DNA of 31,969 nt from positions 1 through 31,969 of the IMG/VR virus record IMGVR_UViG_3300025108_000226; one strand, given 5' to 3'. The DNA comes from a virus. This document shows positions 8,841 through 17,726 of this stretch, in pieces. Positions within the stretch are counted from its first letter, which is position 1; each line of letters starts with the position of its first letter. The position numbers were made by a program, and so were the translations under genes. Under the pieces are notes generated by a model. The model was given only the letters and a program-made list of their open reading frames with translations. It ran no database searches and was not told the DNA's origin.

Positions 8841-10244
8841 TTATGCGTACTGTATAATAGATGCAAACACTGTAAATGTAGCATCTGCTGTTTTTATAAT
8901 AGTGAATGAGTAAGCATCAATACCTGAAGCATTACCTTCTGTAGGCGCTGATCCACCTTGCCATTTAGGTGTTACTGATGATCCATCTACTTGATATGCG
9001 TTAAGATAGTATGCAGTAGACCCCTGTGTCATTAATACAGCAGAAGTCATAGATTGACCTATGGCTAAATTTGAATTGACATTACTAAAATTAATTGTTC
9101 TATTTGCAGTTTGATTTGCTGTATAAAACTCAATTGCTTGAGTAGTAGTATCAAATGTAATTGTGCCAGTTGTAGTAGTTTGAGTAGTTACTTTTTCGTA
9201 CACTTCTTCAATGTCTAGTGTGCCATTTATAGTGGCAGTGCCTGTAAGAGTAGGGCTTGCAGTAGGCGCTTTTGTATCTAACTGCGTTTGGATTGCTGAA
9301 GTTACTCCATCTACATAGTTCAACTCAGTGGTGGTAACAGTAGCACCATCAAGTATCTGTACTTCAGCTTGAGTTAAGTCAGCTAAAGCAGATGCGGTTG
9401 TGCTCCCCATAGTTGCAAGTTCTGTAAGCTCAGCATCTAAAGCTTGCTTAGCATCTAACTGCGTTTGGATTGCTGAAGTTACGCCATCAACATAGCCAAG
9501 TTCAGTAGCTGTCAACGTAGCAGGAATGCCATCTAAGGTGTTTAACTCAGTAGCTGTAGCTGTAACCCCACTTAATATATTAAGCTCTGCAGTAGTAGAG
9601 TTTACACCGTCTAGAAGGTTTAACTCAGTAGAAGTAGACGTAACACCTAAGTCTGACAGTTTAGAGATTGTCTTATTTGCCTCACCACCCATGCCAGAAT
9701 GATTTACACAGTAGTAATACAAAGTACTTGGCGTGTCTTGTTCAAGCTTAATCTGCGTATAAGATCCTGCACTACCTGGCGTACCTACTGAAGTAACACC
9801 CGTAGTAAACGCACTACCACCACCATGTGTACCATTTGAAGTTGTGCTAAATAGTAGTGGGTGTCCTGCGTTAGAAGAGTCAGACTGATCAAACCTATAT
9901 GTTACAGAAGGAGTAAGTAAAGCAAGTTGTTGCACAGTTCCATCAAGCGCATACTTATTGCCGCCAGAGTTTACTACAGTGACTGCAATTGTGGCATACG
10001 GTTGCTTCGCATCTATTTGTGTTTGAACATTAGATGTAACACCGTCAACGTGGTTTAACTCTGCAGTAGTAGATGTAACACCATCTAAAATGTTAAGATC
10101 CGCTACTGCTCCTGTAAAACCATCTAGCTTATTTAACTCAGCAGCCGTAGCTGTCAAGTCATTTATTTCAGATACACTAATGTTTCCATCTGCCAACTCA
10201 CCGCCAGTAGACATATAGTTAGCTAAATCTCTTGCTTTACTCAT
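8841..10244 (-). CDS. Tail fibre protein with TAELN repeats
   Basis: This is a 467-residue protein. It carries many copies of the motif T(A/T)(A/T)ELNxLDGV or TATELGYVDGV in residues about 30-110 and 195-330, typical of elongated trimeric fibre shafts of marine phages. An inserted beta-rich domain (about 85-190) contains YYYCVNHSGMGG, resembling the common 'xYYCxxHxGMGG' module of marine phage fibre proteins. The C-terminal 100 residues are beta-rich and probably form the tip. A module of about 200 bp (9339-9540) is closely duplicated in the gene at 12786-13835. An AAGGA ribosome site lies 7 nt before the ATG. Confidence 0.85.
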   Translation of the reverse strand: MSKARDLANYMSTGGELADGNISVSEINDLTATAAELNKLDGFTGAVADLNILDGVTSTTAELNHVDGVTSNVQTQIDAKQPYATIAVTVVNSGGNKYALDGTVQQLALLTPSVTYRFDQSDSSNAGHPLLFSTTSNGTHGGGSAFTTGVTSVGTPGSAGSYTQIKLEQDTPSTLYYYCVNHSGMGGEANKTISKLSDLGVTSTSTELNLLDGVNSTTAELNILSGVTATATELNTLDGIPATLTATELGYVDGVTSAIQTQLDAKQALDAELTELATMGSTTASALADLTQAEVQILDGATVTTTELNYVDGVTSAIQTQLDTKAPTASPTLTGTATINGTLDIEEVYEKVTTQTTTTGTITFDTTTQAIEFYTANQTANRTINFSNVNSNLAIGQSMTSAVLMTQGSTAYYLNAYQVDGSSVTPKWQGGSAPTEGNASGIDAYSFTIIKTADATFTVFASIIQYA

Positions 10245-10254
10245 CTGTTAATCC

Positions 10255-10752
10255 TTACGGTTTTGTAGGCCAATCACTATCTTCAAGATCAGGCCAATTG
10301 CTGTGTGATGGTAGATCACGTAGAGCCTGACGATATGCTGTCATAGCATCTGTCATTGTTACATCTGACAGAGCATAGAAGTCTGTCTCAGCAAGTAAAC
10401 TAGCTCTTGTGTTACGGTGTCCTTCAGCAGTTCTAGCATCTAGTGTAGCTTGATATGCAGCTTCATGCTCTGCCTTGGTGGTTGTTACGCCATCTTCTGT
10501 AGTGTCAGCAAACATGTCACGAGCAACATACTTTTCTACCCAGTTACCATTACTGTCCTGCTCAACACCATCACGTACAGATGTTTGATATGCTGTAGTG
10601 GTAGCAGCAGGACTACGTAGCACTGCATCTATATTAAGTGCATCTAGTACATTACTGTTCCACACTTTAGGTAAAGACATATTAGGATTAGCTGCTCGCC
10701 ATTGCCCTTGTGTTTTAACTTCACCTGTTGTTCTGTTTCTGTATTCACTCAT
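10255..10752 (-). CDS. Fibre-assembly chaperone-like protein (DUF4376/TAC type)
   Basis: This is a 165-residue protein. The C-terminal region (about 115-165) has 'RASLLAETDFYALSDVTMTD' followed by 'AYRQALRDLPSHSNWPD' and ends DWPTKP. This is the recognisable ending of tail-fibre assembly and DUF4376-type proteins, which usually sit beside fibre genes. The N-terminus (YRNRTTGEVKTQGQWRA) also resembles small fibre-accessory proteins. The gene lies between two fibre genes, which supports a role in fibre folding or attachment. An AAAGGA site lies 8 nt upstream of the ATG. It could alternatively be a small structural collar of the fibre. Confidence 0.8.
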   Translation of the reverse strand: MSEYRNRTTGEVKTQGQWRAANPNMSLPKVWNSNVLDALNIDAVLRSPAATTTAYQTSVRDGVEQDSNGNWVEKYVARDMFADTTEDGVTTTKAEHEAAYQATLDARTAEGHRNTRASLLAETDFYALSDVTMTDAMTAYRQALRDLPSHSNWPDLEDSDWPTKP

Positions 10753-10805
10753 TTGATTGATCCTTTCGTCTGAGTTTGAGTAGTCCGTTAGGACGTTGCG
10801 TAGTG

Positions 10806-12779
10806 TTATGCAATTGCGTAGAAAACATATCTAGCACTAGAAGCATTTACCTGAGCATTGCTTGAACCTAGTGAAAAACCAGCGTTATAAGGGTCTACAT
10901 AGTCAGTGCCTGTAGCTTCTGCTGCCTTGTTGTTTATTGTTAACACACCATCTGTTCCTGCATTAATACCTCTACGGGTATCAAATACATTCCAATCATA
11001 GCCTGTAGTATCTACACGTTTAATTAATACAAATCTAGCACCGTTTGTAAAGCCACAATCTATTTGTTTTCCTGCAGAGCCTGACCCTGTATAATGCCCT
11101 ACTTTACTTACACCATCTAGTGTTGCAAACAAATAAGCAACATAATTTTGATTGTTGCCATTTGTGTTAGCTGTATTGTTTACAGTAAAAACACTTGCTG
11201 TTGGAGCAGTATTATTAAAGTAAGAACTTTCCCCAGATTCTGCAGTAGTTCCATTTAATCTTAACTGATAGTTTGCGGGATTGGTTCCTGAGTTTGCCCC
11301 AGAATGATATACTGCCCATTGTGATGTGGCTCCTCTTCGTTTAATCCATATCATTTCAGGCGCAACACCTAAATTATGTTCTACGTTTTGAGCAGACGAT
11401 GTTCCATCATAGCAGACAACATCAAAAAAGTGAGGTGCTCTACGCCACATCCACGATTGAAAGTCAGTATTGCTACCACTAGAACCCCACCCATTCATGT
11501 AGTCCATACCTGCATAAATCAGATTATTAGAGGTAGCTTCTGCATCAGTATCATTTACACAAAGGTGAAATGCAAGATCATTATTAGCCCCATACCTTAC
11601 TCTGTCATGTATTTCATAGTCTTGTGAACTAGAAGTGATACTTTTATGAAATGCCATATCTACTGTTTTCATAGTAGATGATTGATATGTAGGTGCCGTT
11701 CCATCTAAGTTTGCCATATCAAAAACTTCATCAGCATCTTCTGGCACTGCCATTGGGCCACGGCGTATGGCTATATAAATATAGTCACCAATATCTCCAC
11801 CAGTACTATTTCTAAATCCATCATGATTTAAGCGAATAGAAGATGTGTTATTTTCTGCACTAGTTGCCTGAAGTGTCACCTGTCTAGCATAAGTAAAATC
11901 AGGACCACCCCCAAAAGGAAAACCACGCATAGTATCTACCACTGTCCACGCAGCACCAGACATATTATAGCCTTTTATTAGTACCCATTGTGGTTCAAAT
12001 CCAATATCTGCAGCAAAAGTTTTTCCAGAGTTAACAGTATATTTACCACATTTAATAATGTCTTGATCACCATCAGGGCCGAAATTACCATCACCATTAT
12101 TGTGCGCCCATAAATAAGCAACATATTCACCGCCAGATTGATTTACATCGTGGTTTGTACCTAAAGTAAATTGAGTGCTAGTTGGAGCTGTATCATTCCA
12201 TCTTGAATTATTGTTAGCCCGTTCATCTTGTGTATTTAGTTGCATGTAATAATCTTCTGGCGCAGTAGCATCCATGCTTCTATGAAAAACTTGCCAAGGA
12301 CCAGCACTATCTAAACGTTTTACCCAAATACATCCTGGCACACTGCCAAGATTATGGCTTACATTATGTCCTGCAGTTCCGTTACCCGTATATTTTACTA
12401 CATCAAAAAACTTAGGAGCTTTACGAAATGTCCAAGAAAGATATTCAGTGTCACTAGCGTTTGTACCGCCATAGGTTCCAGTAGTAAATCCATCAGAATT
12501 AAACGAGCTTAACGCAGCAGACTGTGTTGTTAGCAGTTGAGTTGAAGCCGACATCACATACTTAGTTGCACCGTTCTCAGTATCAAAGAAGAAAGTGTTA
12601 GCAGGGATACGACCTCTTTGAATAACTAGGCCACCACTTCCTTCTAAGTCAATGTCGTTAGTGATAGCCAATGAAGAACCCGTGCCCGTATATAAATAGT
12701 TACTGAACACGTTTTCTACATTTAAAGGATCACCACCTAAACCAGAAGCAGCATTTAATACAATTTTACTAGCAGTCAT
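10806..12779 (-). CDS. Large fibre protein with repeated DUF7483-like domains
   Basis: This is a 657-residue protein. Two homologous halves are visible: residues about 116-340 start 'FRKAPKFFDVVKYTG' and residues about 445-657 start 'RRAPHFFDVVCYDG'. Each half contains two sub-repeats of the form YxGxGxxxxxHxLGxxPxxxxIKRxDxxxxWxVxxxxRG, with cores near 129-167, 246-286, 457-492 and 562-604. I associate this pattern with DUF7483 domains of marine phage tail proteins. The N-terminal 75 residues are a different beta-rich attachment region. It is probably a receptor-binding or fibre-tip protein. GGGG lies upstream as a weak ribosome site, and the preceding gene ends 6 nt away. Confidence 0.85.
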   Translation of the reverse strand: MTASKIVLNAASGLGGDPLNVENVFSNYLYTGTGSSLAITNDIDLEGSGGLVIQRGRIPANTFFFDTENGATKYVMSASTQLLTTQSAALSSFNSDGFTTGTYGGTNASDTEYLSWTFRKAPKFFDVVKYTGNGTAGHNVSHNLGSVPGCIWVKRLDSAGPWQVFHRSMDATAPEDYYMQLNTQDERANNNSRWNDTAPTSTQFTLGTNHDVNQSGGEYVAYLWAHNNGDGNFGPDGDQDIIKCGKYTVNSGKTFAADIGFEPQWVLIKGYNMSGAAWTVVDTMRGFPFGGGPDFTYARQVTLQATSAENNTSSIRLNHDGFRNSTGGDIGDYIYIAIRRGPMAVPEDADEVFDMANLDGTAPTYQSSTMKTVDMAFHKSITSSSQDYEIHDRVRYGANNDLAFHLCVNDTDAEATSNNLIYAGMDYMNGWGSSGSNTDFQSWMWRRAPHFFDVVCYDGTSSAQNVEHNLGVAPEMIWIKRRGATSQWAVYHSGANSGTNPANYQLRLNGTTAESGESSYFNNTAPTASVFTVNNTANTNGNNQNYVAYLFATLDGVSKVGHYTGSGSAGKQIDCGFTNGARFVLIKRVDTTGYDWNVFDTRRGINAGTDGVLTINNKAAEATGTDYVDPYNAGFSLGSSNAQVNASSARYVFYAIA

Positions 12780-12785
12780 AGTTTA

Positions 12786-13835
12786 TTACCCCAGTGCTTG
12801 TCCAAGCGTAAATCCGTAATAGGTTGTACCACCGTCAACTGTCATAAAACCAAATACGTCTACACCTGCATTAGTAGCAGTTATTGTTGGTGCGGTAGCA
12901 GCAGCCCAGTCAACGCTTGAAGGCCATGTAATAGTTCTTGCTGAACTATCCTGTGTTATCTTTAGAATAAAAGCAGATGCTCTGCCTGATGCTGCAGGGT
13001 TACTGAATGTGTATGTTACGTTTTCGGACAGTGTGTGTGTAAATACATTACCATCACGTAGGTTAATCGTAGCTGCATTTGAACTAGATGTAATGGCAGT
13101 ACTTTCCTCAACAGTACCATTGTCAAATGAAACAACTCCGTTGCTGTCTGCAGTTACAACTTTACTTGCTTCTGATAGACCTTCTGTAGTTACGTCTACC
13201 CTGTTAAGATCAGCAACTGCTCCCGTATAACCATCTAGCTTATTTAACTCTGCTGTGCTGACAGTAGCACCATCAAGTATCTGTACTTCAGCTTCAGTTA
13301 AATCTGCTAAGGCTGCTGCAGTTGTACTTCCCATAGTTGCAAGCTCTGTTAGTTCAGCATCTAGAGCTTGTTTAGCATCTAGCTGTGTTTGCAAAGCAGA
13401 TGTAACACCATCAACGTAGCCAAGCTCAGTAGCTGTCAGAGTGCCAGGAATACCATCCAGAACATTCAATTCTGCTGGTGTAGATGTAATGGCAGCGCCA
13501 CCTACTTGAAGTGTAGTAGCATTAACCTCACCAGAGGAACCGTACACCACACCCTTACTATTTACAATACTTCCTGCACTAGATCCATCAAGAAGGTTTA
13601 ACTCTGCTGGTGTAGATGTAATGGCAGCGCCACCAACCTGTAGTGCAGTGCTTGCATTCACTGTTGGTGCAGTTGCTGTACCTGTAAATGTAGGACTAGC
13701 TAACGGTGCAGCACCACTAATTTTACTTAATGCTATGGCTGCACTAGCATTAACGTCAGCATTAACTATAGAACCATCTGTTATATTAGAACTACCAACA
13801 TTAGTTGGTGCAGGTTGATTACCAATGTAGGGCAT
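12786..13835 (-). CDS. Tail fibre protein with TAELN and TPAELN repeats
   Basis: This is a 349-residue protein beginning MPYIGNQPAPTNVGSS, an N-terminus common in marine phage fibre genes. Residues about 62-165 hold two 44-residue units carrying LQVGGAAITSTPAELN. Residues about 130-215 carry the TATELGYVDGVTS / EVQILDGATV module shared with the fibre at 8841-10244. The C-terminal 130 residues are a beta-rich tip including TFSNPAASGRASAFILKI. A strong AAGGAGAG ribosome site lies 6 nt before the ATG. A role as a shaft or connector of the fibre complex is inferred. Confidence 0.85.
   Translation of the reverse strand: MPYIGNQPAPTNVGSSNITDGSIVNADVNASAAIALSKISGAAPLASPTFTGTATAPTVNASTALQVGGAAITSTPAELNLLDGSSAGSIVNSKGVVYGSSGEVNATTLQVGGAAITSTPAELNVLDGIPGTLTATELGYVDGVTSALQTQLDAKQALDAELTELATMGSTTAAALADLTEAEVQILDGATVSTAELNKLDGYTGAVADLNRVDVTTEGLSEASKVVTADSNGVVSFDNGTVEESTAITSSSNAATINLRDGNVFTHTLSENVTYTFSNPAASGRASAFILKITQDSSARTITWPSSVDWAAATAPTITATNAGVDVFGFMTVDGGTTYYGFTLGQALG
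13471..13634 (-). repeat. Perfect 32-bp direct repeat inside a fibre gene
   Basis: Positions 13471-13502 and 13603-13634 are identical over 32 bp and lie 132 bp (44 codons) apart in the same frame. They encode the VGGAAITSTPAE segment of each 44-residue unit. The spacing means that deletion or gain by recombination would keep the frame. Confidence 0.85.
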
Positions 13836-13847
13836 CTGTGTCTCTCC

Positions 13848-14180
13848 TTATGTCTGCTGTAGTACGGATACAAGGGCATCTGCACTTGACGAAGCACTAC
13901 TTGTAACTTTAAGTATGTCTGTTGCTTCTAGCACAACCTTTTGATCACCGCCTATTGGAACAACTGCACCGCCAACAGGCACTGTAGCTCCTTTAACTAT
14001 ATGAACACTTGTGCTTGCACTTGTGTCGGTAACAACAACATCAACTGTTATGTCTGAGGATGTTATATTTGATACAGTCAATCCAATAACTGTAGAAGTA
14101 GTAGCAGAAGGTACAGTATAGACACTTGTTTGGCTAGTGCCTATTGCTGAACTAACTGCATTTTTAAATGTATTAGCCAT
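13848..14180 (-). CDS. Small beta-sandwich virion protein
   Basis: This is a 110-residue protein, rich in Ser, Thr and Val with alternating hydrophobic strands (TSVYTVPSATTSTVIGLTVSN, then ITVDVVVTD, ILKVTSSASS). It ends in a short SVLQQT tail. I recall this type as a small conserved structural protein in cyanophage and pelagiphage tail clusters, sometimes placed near the neck or fibre. The exact site in the virion is unknown. It is flanked by two fibre genes with 9- and 12-nt gaps. AAGGAA lies upstream of the ATG. A second protein with a similar beta-sandwich look is coded at 28423-28788. Confidence 0.75.
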   Translation of the reverse strand: MANTFKNAVSSAIGTSQTSVYTVPSATTSTVIGLTVSNITSSDITVDVVVTDTSASTSVHIVKGATVPVGGAVVPIGGDQKVVLEATDILKVTSSASSSADALVSVLQQT

Positions 14181-14189
14181 GTTTTTTCC

Positions 14190-15935
14190 TTATCCTAATG
14201 CAATAGCCATAGCGATTGGGTCATCTATTGACGCATAACGTGCATCACTCTGTGTTTGTGTATAATGATTAGCTAGTTCAAAAGCACCATACGCAACAAT
14301 ATCTACAATGTCTCCTGCAGTAGCACCTGACGATAATATTATAGCAGTTCCGTTAGTAGCTGTAAAGTCTGTACCTGCTAAAAGTTTAACACCATTTAAA
14401 TATACATCAACAAAACCTACATCGTAAGTAACACTAAATGAAGTTTGATTAGATGTAGCGGTTGCTACAGTACGTGAAGAAGTTCCATTTACTGTAGAAC
14501 CCGCATTCTTCCAGACACTACCTGTATATACTTTTAGTTGTTCTGCGGTAGTATTATAGTATAAAGCACCTGTTACAAGTGCATCACCATCATTGTCTAC
14601 TGTAGGGTCACTAGACTTAGAACCTAAATAACGATCATCAAACTGATCATATAAACTAGCAGCAGAAGCAGCAGAGGCAGCAGCAGCCGTAGCACTTGCT
14701 GAAGCAGCAGCAGTCGCACTAAAGGTACTATCAATGTAGCCTTTTGTCGCTGCATCTGTAGAGGCAGTAGGTGTAGCAAGACCAGTTATCTTACTATTAC
14801 CCATAGCTATAGCACCTGTCATAGTGCCACCTGCTAGTGGTAACTTAGTTGCAATACTGTTTGTTATGGTAGTGCTAAAGTTAGCATCATCACCAATGGC
14901 TGCGGCTAGTTCATTAAGGGTATCTAGTGCTCCTGGGGCTGAGTCTATAAGACCTGCAACTTCAGAATCTACATAGGCTTTTGTTGCAGCATCTTGTGCA
15001 GATGTTGGATCAGTTACAGCCGTAATCTTATTGCTGCCCATATCAATAGTGCCAGACATATCAATGTCAGCAAATGTAGATGTGCCAGAAGAAGTTACGT
15101 TACCTGTAAGGTTTCCTACTACACCACCATTAGCAGTGACAGTGCCTGTAAAAACAGATGTACCAGTAACCGCTAAAGTAGAACTAAGAGTAGCTGCACT
15201 TGTAACACCTAGTGTACTATTCAGTGTAGTTGCACCTGTTACAGCTAAAGTACCACCTATTGCATTTGTACCTGTAGTGCTCATGTTGCCGCCTACAGAT
15301 AAGTTACCTGTGACTGCACCATTTTCATCTACTTGTAATGTATCAATGGTAGCTGTACCATCAATATGCAAGTCTTGCCATTCGTGAGTAGCAGAGCCAA
15401 GATCATATGTACCATCTGTAGTGGGTATAAAATCAGAAGCTGCTCTAGCTGTATATGTTACAGTATCACTTGTAGCATTACCAAGTACCGTATTACCATT
15501 AACCGTAAAGTTTCCTGTGACTGTACCGTTCTCATCAACTTGAAGAGTGTCAACTGTAGCAGTACCATCTAGGTATAAGTCTTTAAACTCTAAGCTAGAT
15601 GTACCAAGGTCAACGTCATTATCTGTGACAGGAACTATAACACCGTCTTGAAAACGTAACTGCTCTACAGCAGAGCCACCTACCTCAACAAATAAACCAA
15701 AAAGATTGTTAGTCTGATCTACTGTAAAGTAATTCTTTTTATCTAAGTCAGCAATAAAAGGAACGTAAGAGCCTTCATCAGAACTACCATCATGTCGGTG
15801 TCCTGTTGTACCTGTATCACTTTGAGTGAAAGCATCCCTTAGCTTATCAAACTCTGCATTTATTGGGGCAGCACGTACAACGGCTGTAGGTACAATAGTA
15901 GCTACCGACTGTCGTGAGTATCCTGATCCTGCCAT
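14190..15935 (-). CDS. Main tail fibre protein with beta-repeat shaft
   Basis: This is a 581-residue protein. After an N-terminal attachment-type region (residues 1-75, including GTTGHRHDGSSDEG), residues about 108-260 repeat a unit of the form DLGSxxxEWxDLxxDGTATxDTLQVDENG...VTGN. A region with two 'ITxxxxPTxxxDAATKxYxD' units (about 300-410), common in phage fibres, follows. After an Ala/Ser-rich helical linker (about 408-428) comes a C-terminal module containing VDVYLNGVKLLAGTDFT. The last 30 residues include THYTQTQSDARY-like fibre-tip sequence. It directly follows the tube gene with a 3-nt gap. AGGAGA lies 6 nt before the ATG. It probably joins the tail tube to the distal fibre proteins encoded next. 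Confidence 0.85.
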   Translation of the reverse strand: MAGSGYSRQSVATIVPTAVVRAAPINAEFDKLRDAFTQSDTGTTGHRHDGSSDEGSYVPFIADLDKKNYFTVDQTNNLFGLFVEVGGSAVEQLRFQDGVIVPVTDNDVDLGTSSLEFKDLYLDGTATVDTLQVDENGTVTGNFTVNGNTVLGNATSDTVTYTARAASDFIPTTDGTYDLGSATHEWQDLHIDGTATIDTLQVDENGAVTGNLSVGGNMSTTGTNAIGGTLAVTGATTLNSTLGVTSAATLSSTLAVTGTSVFTGTVTANGGVVGNLTGNVTSSGTSTFADIDMSGTIDMGSNKITAVTDPTSAQDAATKAYVDSEVAGLIDSAPGALDTLNELAAAIGDDANFSTTITNSIATKLPLAGGTMTGAIAMGNSKITGLATPTASTDAATKGYIDSTFSATAAASASATAAAASAASAASLYDQFDDRYLGSKSSDPTVDNDGDALVTGALYYNTTAEQLKVYTGSVWKNAGSTVNGTSSRTVATATSNQTSFSVTYDVGFVDVYLNGVKLLAGTDFTATNGTAIILSSGATAGDIVDIVAYGAFELANHYTQTQSDARYASIDDPIAMAIALG

Positions 15936-15938
15936 ATT

Positions 15939-17726
15939 TTATCTCCTGTCTCCTACACCGTAAGTTATACTATATGCCTGAATAGTATGGCTAGGTTGAT
16001 CTGTGTTGGTAACATATCTAATTGAAACGGACTTACCTGATCCTGAAACATTTGTTGAACGTATTGGTGATGGATTACCATCATATATTTCTGCTGCATC
16101 ATACACTGCACGATCATAATAAGCAGCGGCCCCTGTAGTAGTAAAATCAAAGTCTGTAGGATTTAAAACACTTGTGTCTCCATAGTCATACTCTAAACCC
16201 ATAACAACATTTATAACACCTTCTGCCCGCAAATAAGTATTAATACTGTGAATGTTTTTACGTACCTCTGGATCATTCATATATACATATGGAGTTTGGT
16301 ACAAGCTGAAAATATCACTACCATTAAAGTTATTACCATCTTCTTGACGATAAACAAAACCATTTGAGTCACCGTGAATTACAAACTCTTCATCACCAAT
16401 GTAACCACTATCACCAGAGTTTACTTCAATACCTACAAGCTGACCAAACTCAAAACCTGCCTGTGTACTAACACCACTACGGCGAATACCACCGATTAAA
16501 CCAAGAGAGTTTTGATCTGCAAAGAATAACCTAAACTGTGATTTCTTCTTAACGATAATAGTACGAATGGATGCTAGATCTTCTTGGTCAATATAGTCTT
16601 CAAAGATCGACTGAATAGGTTTAGATAATGTAGCAAGTTCAATATCACCAATACGATCAGTACCCGATATAGGACGTAAACCATCAGGTGCTAAAAAGAT
16701 AAGCTCCCCGTTAAACTCTGCAACACTGTCAGGTGCTATGCAACCTAAATTACTAGTAACTGTGCGTACAACCCAATCATCTCTATTAGTACCTTCTAGG
16801 CTTTTGATACTATTCTCACCAAAGATATAGAGTACATTACGAAATACTTTAAGTTGCGTTATCTTAAAACCTACGTTTACTACAAATGCACCTAAGTCTA
16901 CCCCAAAGTTAGTTTCATCCTCAGGTATACTATGGTATAGATTGTAAGGTTCTGCAGGATCACCCGCTAAAAATAAATGGTTTTGATATGCTACTACAAG
17001 TGTAGGGTCAGTAGGGGCAAGCGCATGAGTTACTTGTGTGTACGTAGTACCATCATATATAGCAGCAGGATTAACACCATCCACTAAAGCAATCTTTGGC
17101 GTACCCCAATTAAAACTTTCAAACCTGACTTGACTTACACCTGTCATAGTAGGAGAACCTGCACTACTTACAGCTTGCCATCCTTTAACTGCAGGAGTAG
17201 ATTGTACTGTACCTGTGGCAGTTGATGTACCGCCTGTTAGGACATTACCAGTAGCAAATATTTGTTCAGGTAGTTTACCAAAATTAATTACAAGGGCATT
17301 TGCAGTTTTAGATATAACAGTGCCTGTAGCAGCTACTCCTGTGTTATCACCCGAACTAACTACACCTGTAACTGTTTCTCCTACACTAAATCCAGCACCT
17401 TCTCCTGAAGCTAGTGTGACATCGTAATAATGATTATACCAATGTAAGTAATTATTACCTGATGCAGGTTTACGGCATCCAAAGATACCTTGATTAATAT
17501 CAGGTGAAACATGTAACCCTAAGACAGGACTATTAGCTAATCCTGTAAGTTCACCATATGCGTTTGAGTATCCTGAGATACGACGATAGCCACCGTTAAG
17601 AGATGGCTCATAGTTAATCATACGATATGCAGAACCTGCAAACTGACCACCATGTGTTAAGGGGTCTACATTAGATATAAGCCCGCCGCCGCATGGTACA
17701 GGAAATGTAGCTAAATTATCTGCCAT
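15939..17726 (-). CDS. Tail tubular protein B / P22 gp10-like nozzle protein
   Basis: This is a 595-residue protein. It starts with a segment containing 'FPVPCGGGLISNVDPLTHGGQFAGSAYRMINYEPSLNGGYRRISGY', a pattern of the podoviral tail-nozzle or 'packaged DNA stabilisation' family. The remainder is beta-propeller-like, with 'YDGTTYTQVTHALAPTDPTLVV' and a late TSNLGCIAPDSVAEFNGELIFLAPDGLRP segment that is highly characteristic of the family. It should form the lower tail tube below the adaptor ring. It overlaps the adaptor gene by 11 nt, so translation is probably coupled. The length is similar to P22 gp10 (about 470) and T7 gp12 (about 790). Confidence 0.85.
   Translation of the reverse strand: MADNLATFPVPCGGGLISNVDPLTHGGQFAGSAYRMINYEPSLNGGYRRISGYSNAYGELTGLANSPVLGLHVSPDINQGIFGCRKPASGNNYLHWYNHYYDVTLASGEGAGFSVGETVTGVVSSGDNTGVAATGTVISKTANALVINFGKLPEQIFATGNVLTGGTSTATGTVQSTPAVKGWQAVSSAGSPTMTGVSQVRFESFNWGTPKIALVDGVNPAAIYDGTTYTQVTHALAPTDPTLVVAYQNHLFLAGDPAEPYNLYHSIPEDETNFGVDLGAFVVNVGFKITQLKVFRNVLYIFGENSIKSLEGTNRDDWVVRTVTSNLGCIAPDSVAEFNGELIFLAPDGLRPISGTDRIGDIELATLSKPIQSIFEDYIDQEDLASIRTIIVKKKSQFRLFFADQNSLGLIGGIRRSGVSTQAGFEFGQLVGIEVNSGDSGYIGDEEFVIHGDSNGFVYRQEDGNNFNGSDIFSLYQTPYVYMNDPEVRKNIHSINTYLRAEGVINVVMGLEYDYGDTSVLNPTDFDFTTTGAAAYYDRAVYDAAEIYDGNPSPIRSTNVSGSGKSVSIRYVTNTDQPSHTIQAYSITYGVGDRR

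Noticed and set aside
10776-10805. Small hairpin (GTCC-TAAC-GGAC on the minus strand) in the 53-bp gap between fibre and chaperone-like genes.
   Set aside because: A 4-bp stem without a T-run is too weak to call a terminator.
15031-15387. Plus-strand open frame of 118 codons opposite the main fibre gene.
   Set aside because: It is a shadow of the repetitive Thr/Val/Gly fibre sequence, with no start signal.
15965-16150. Second minus-strand frame of 61 codons inside the nozzle gene.
   Set aside because: Fully contained in a well-supported gene, no ribosome site, and Met/Gln/Leu-rich composition typical of an off-frame reading.
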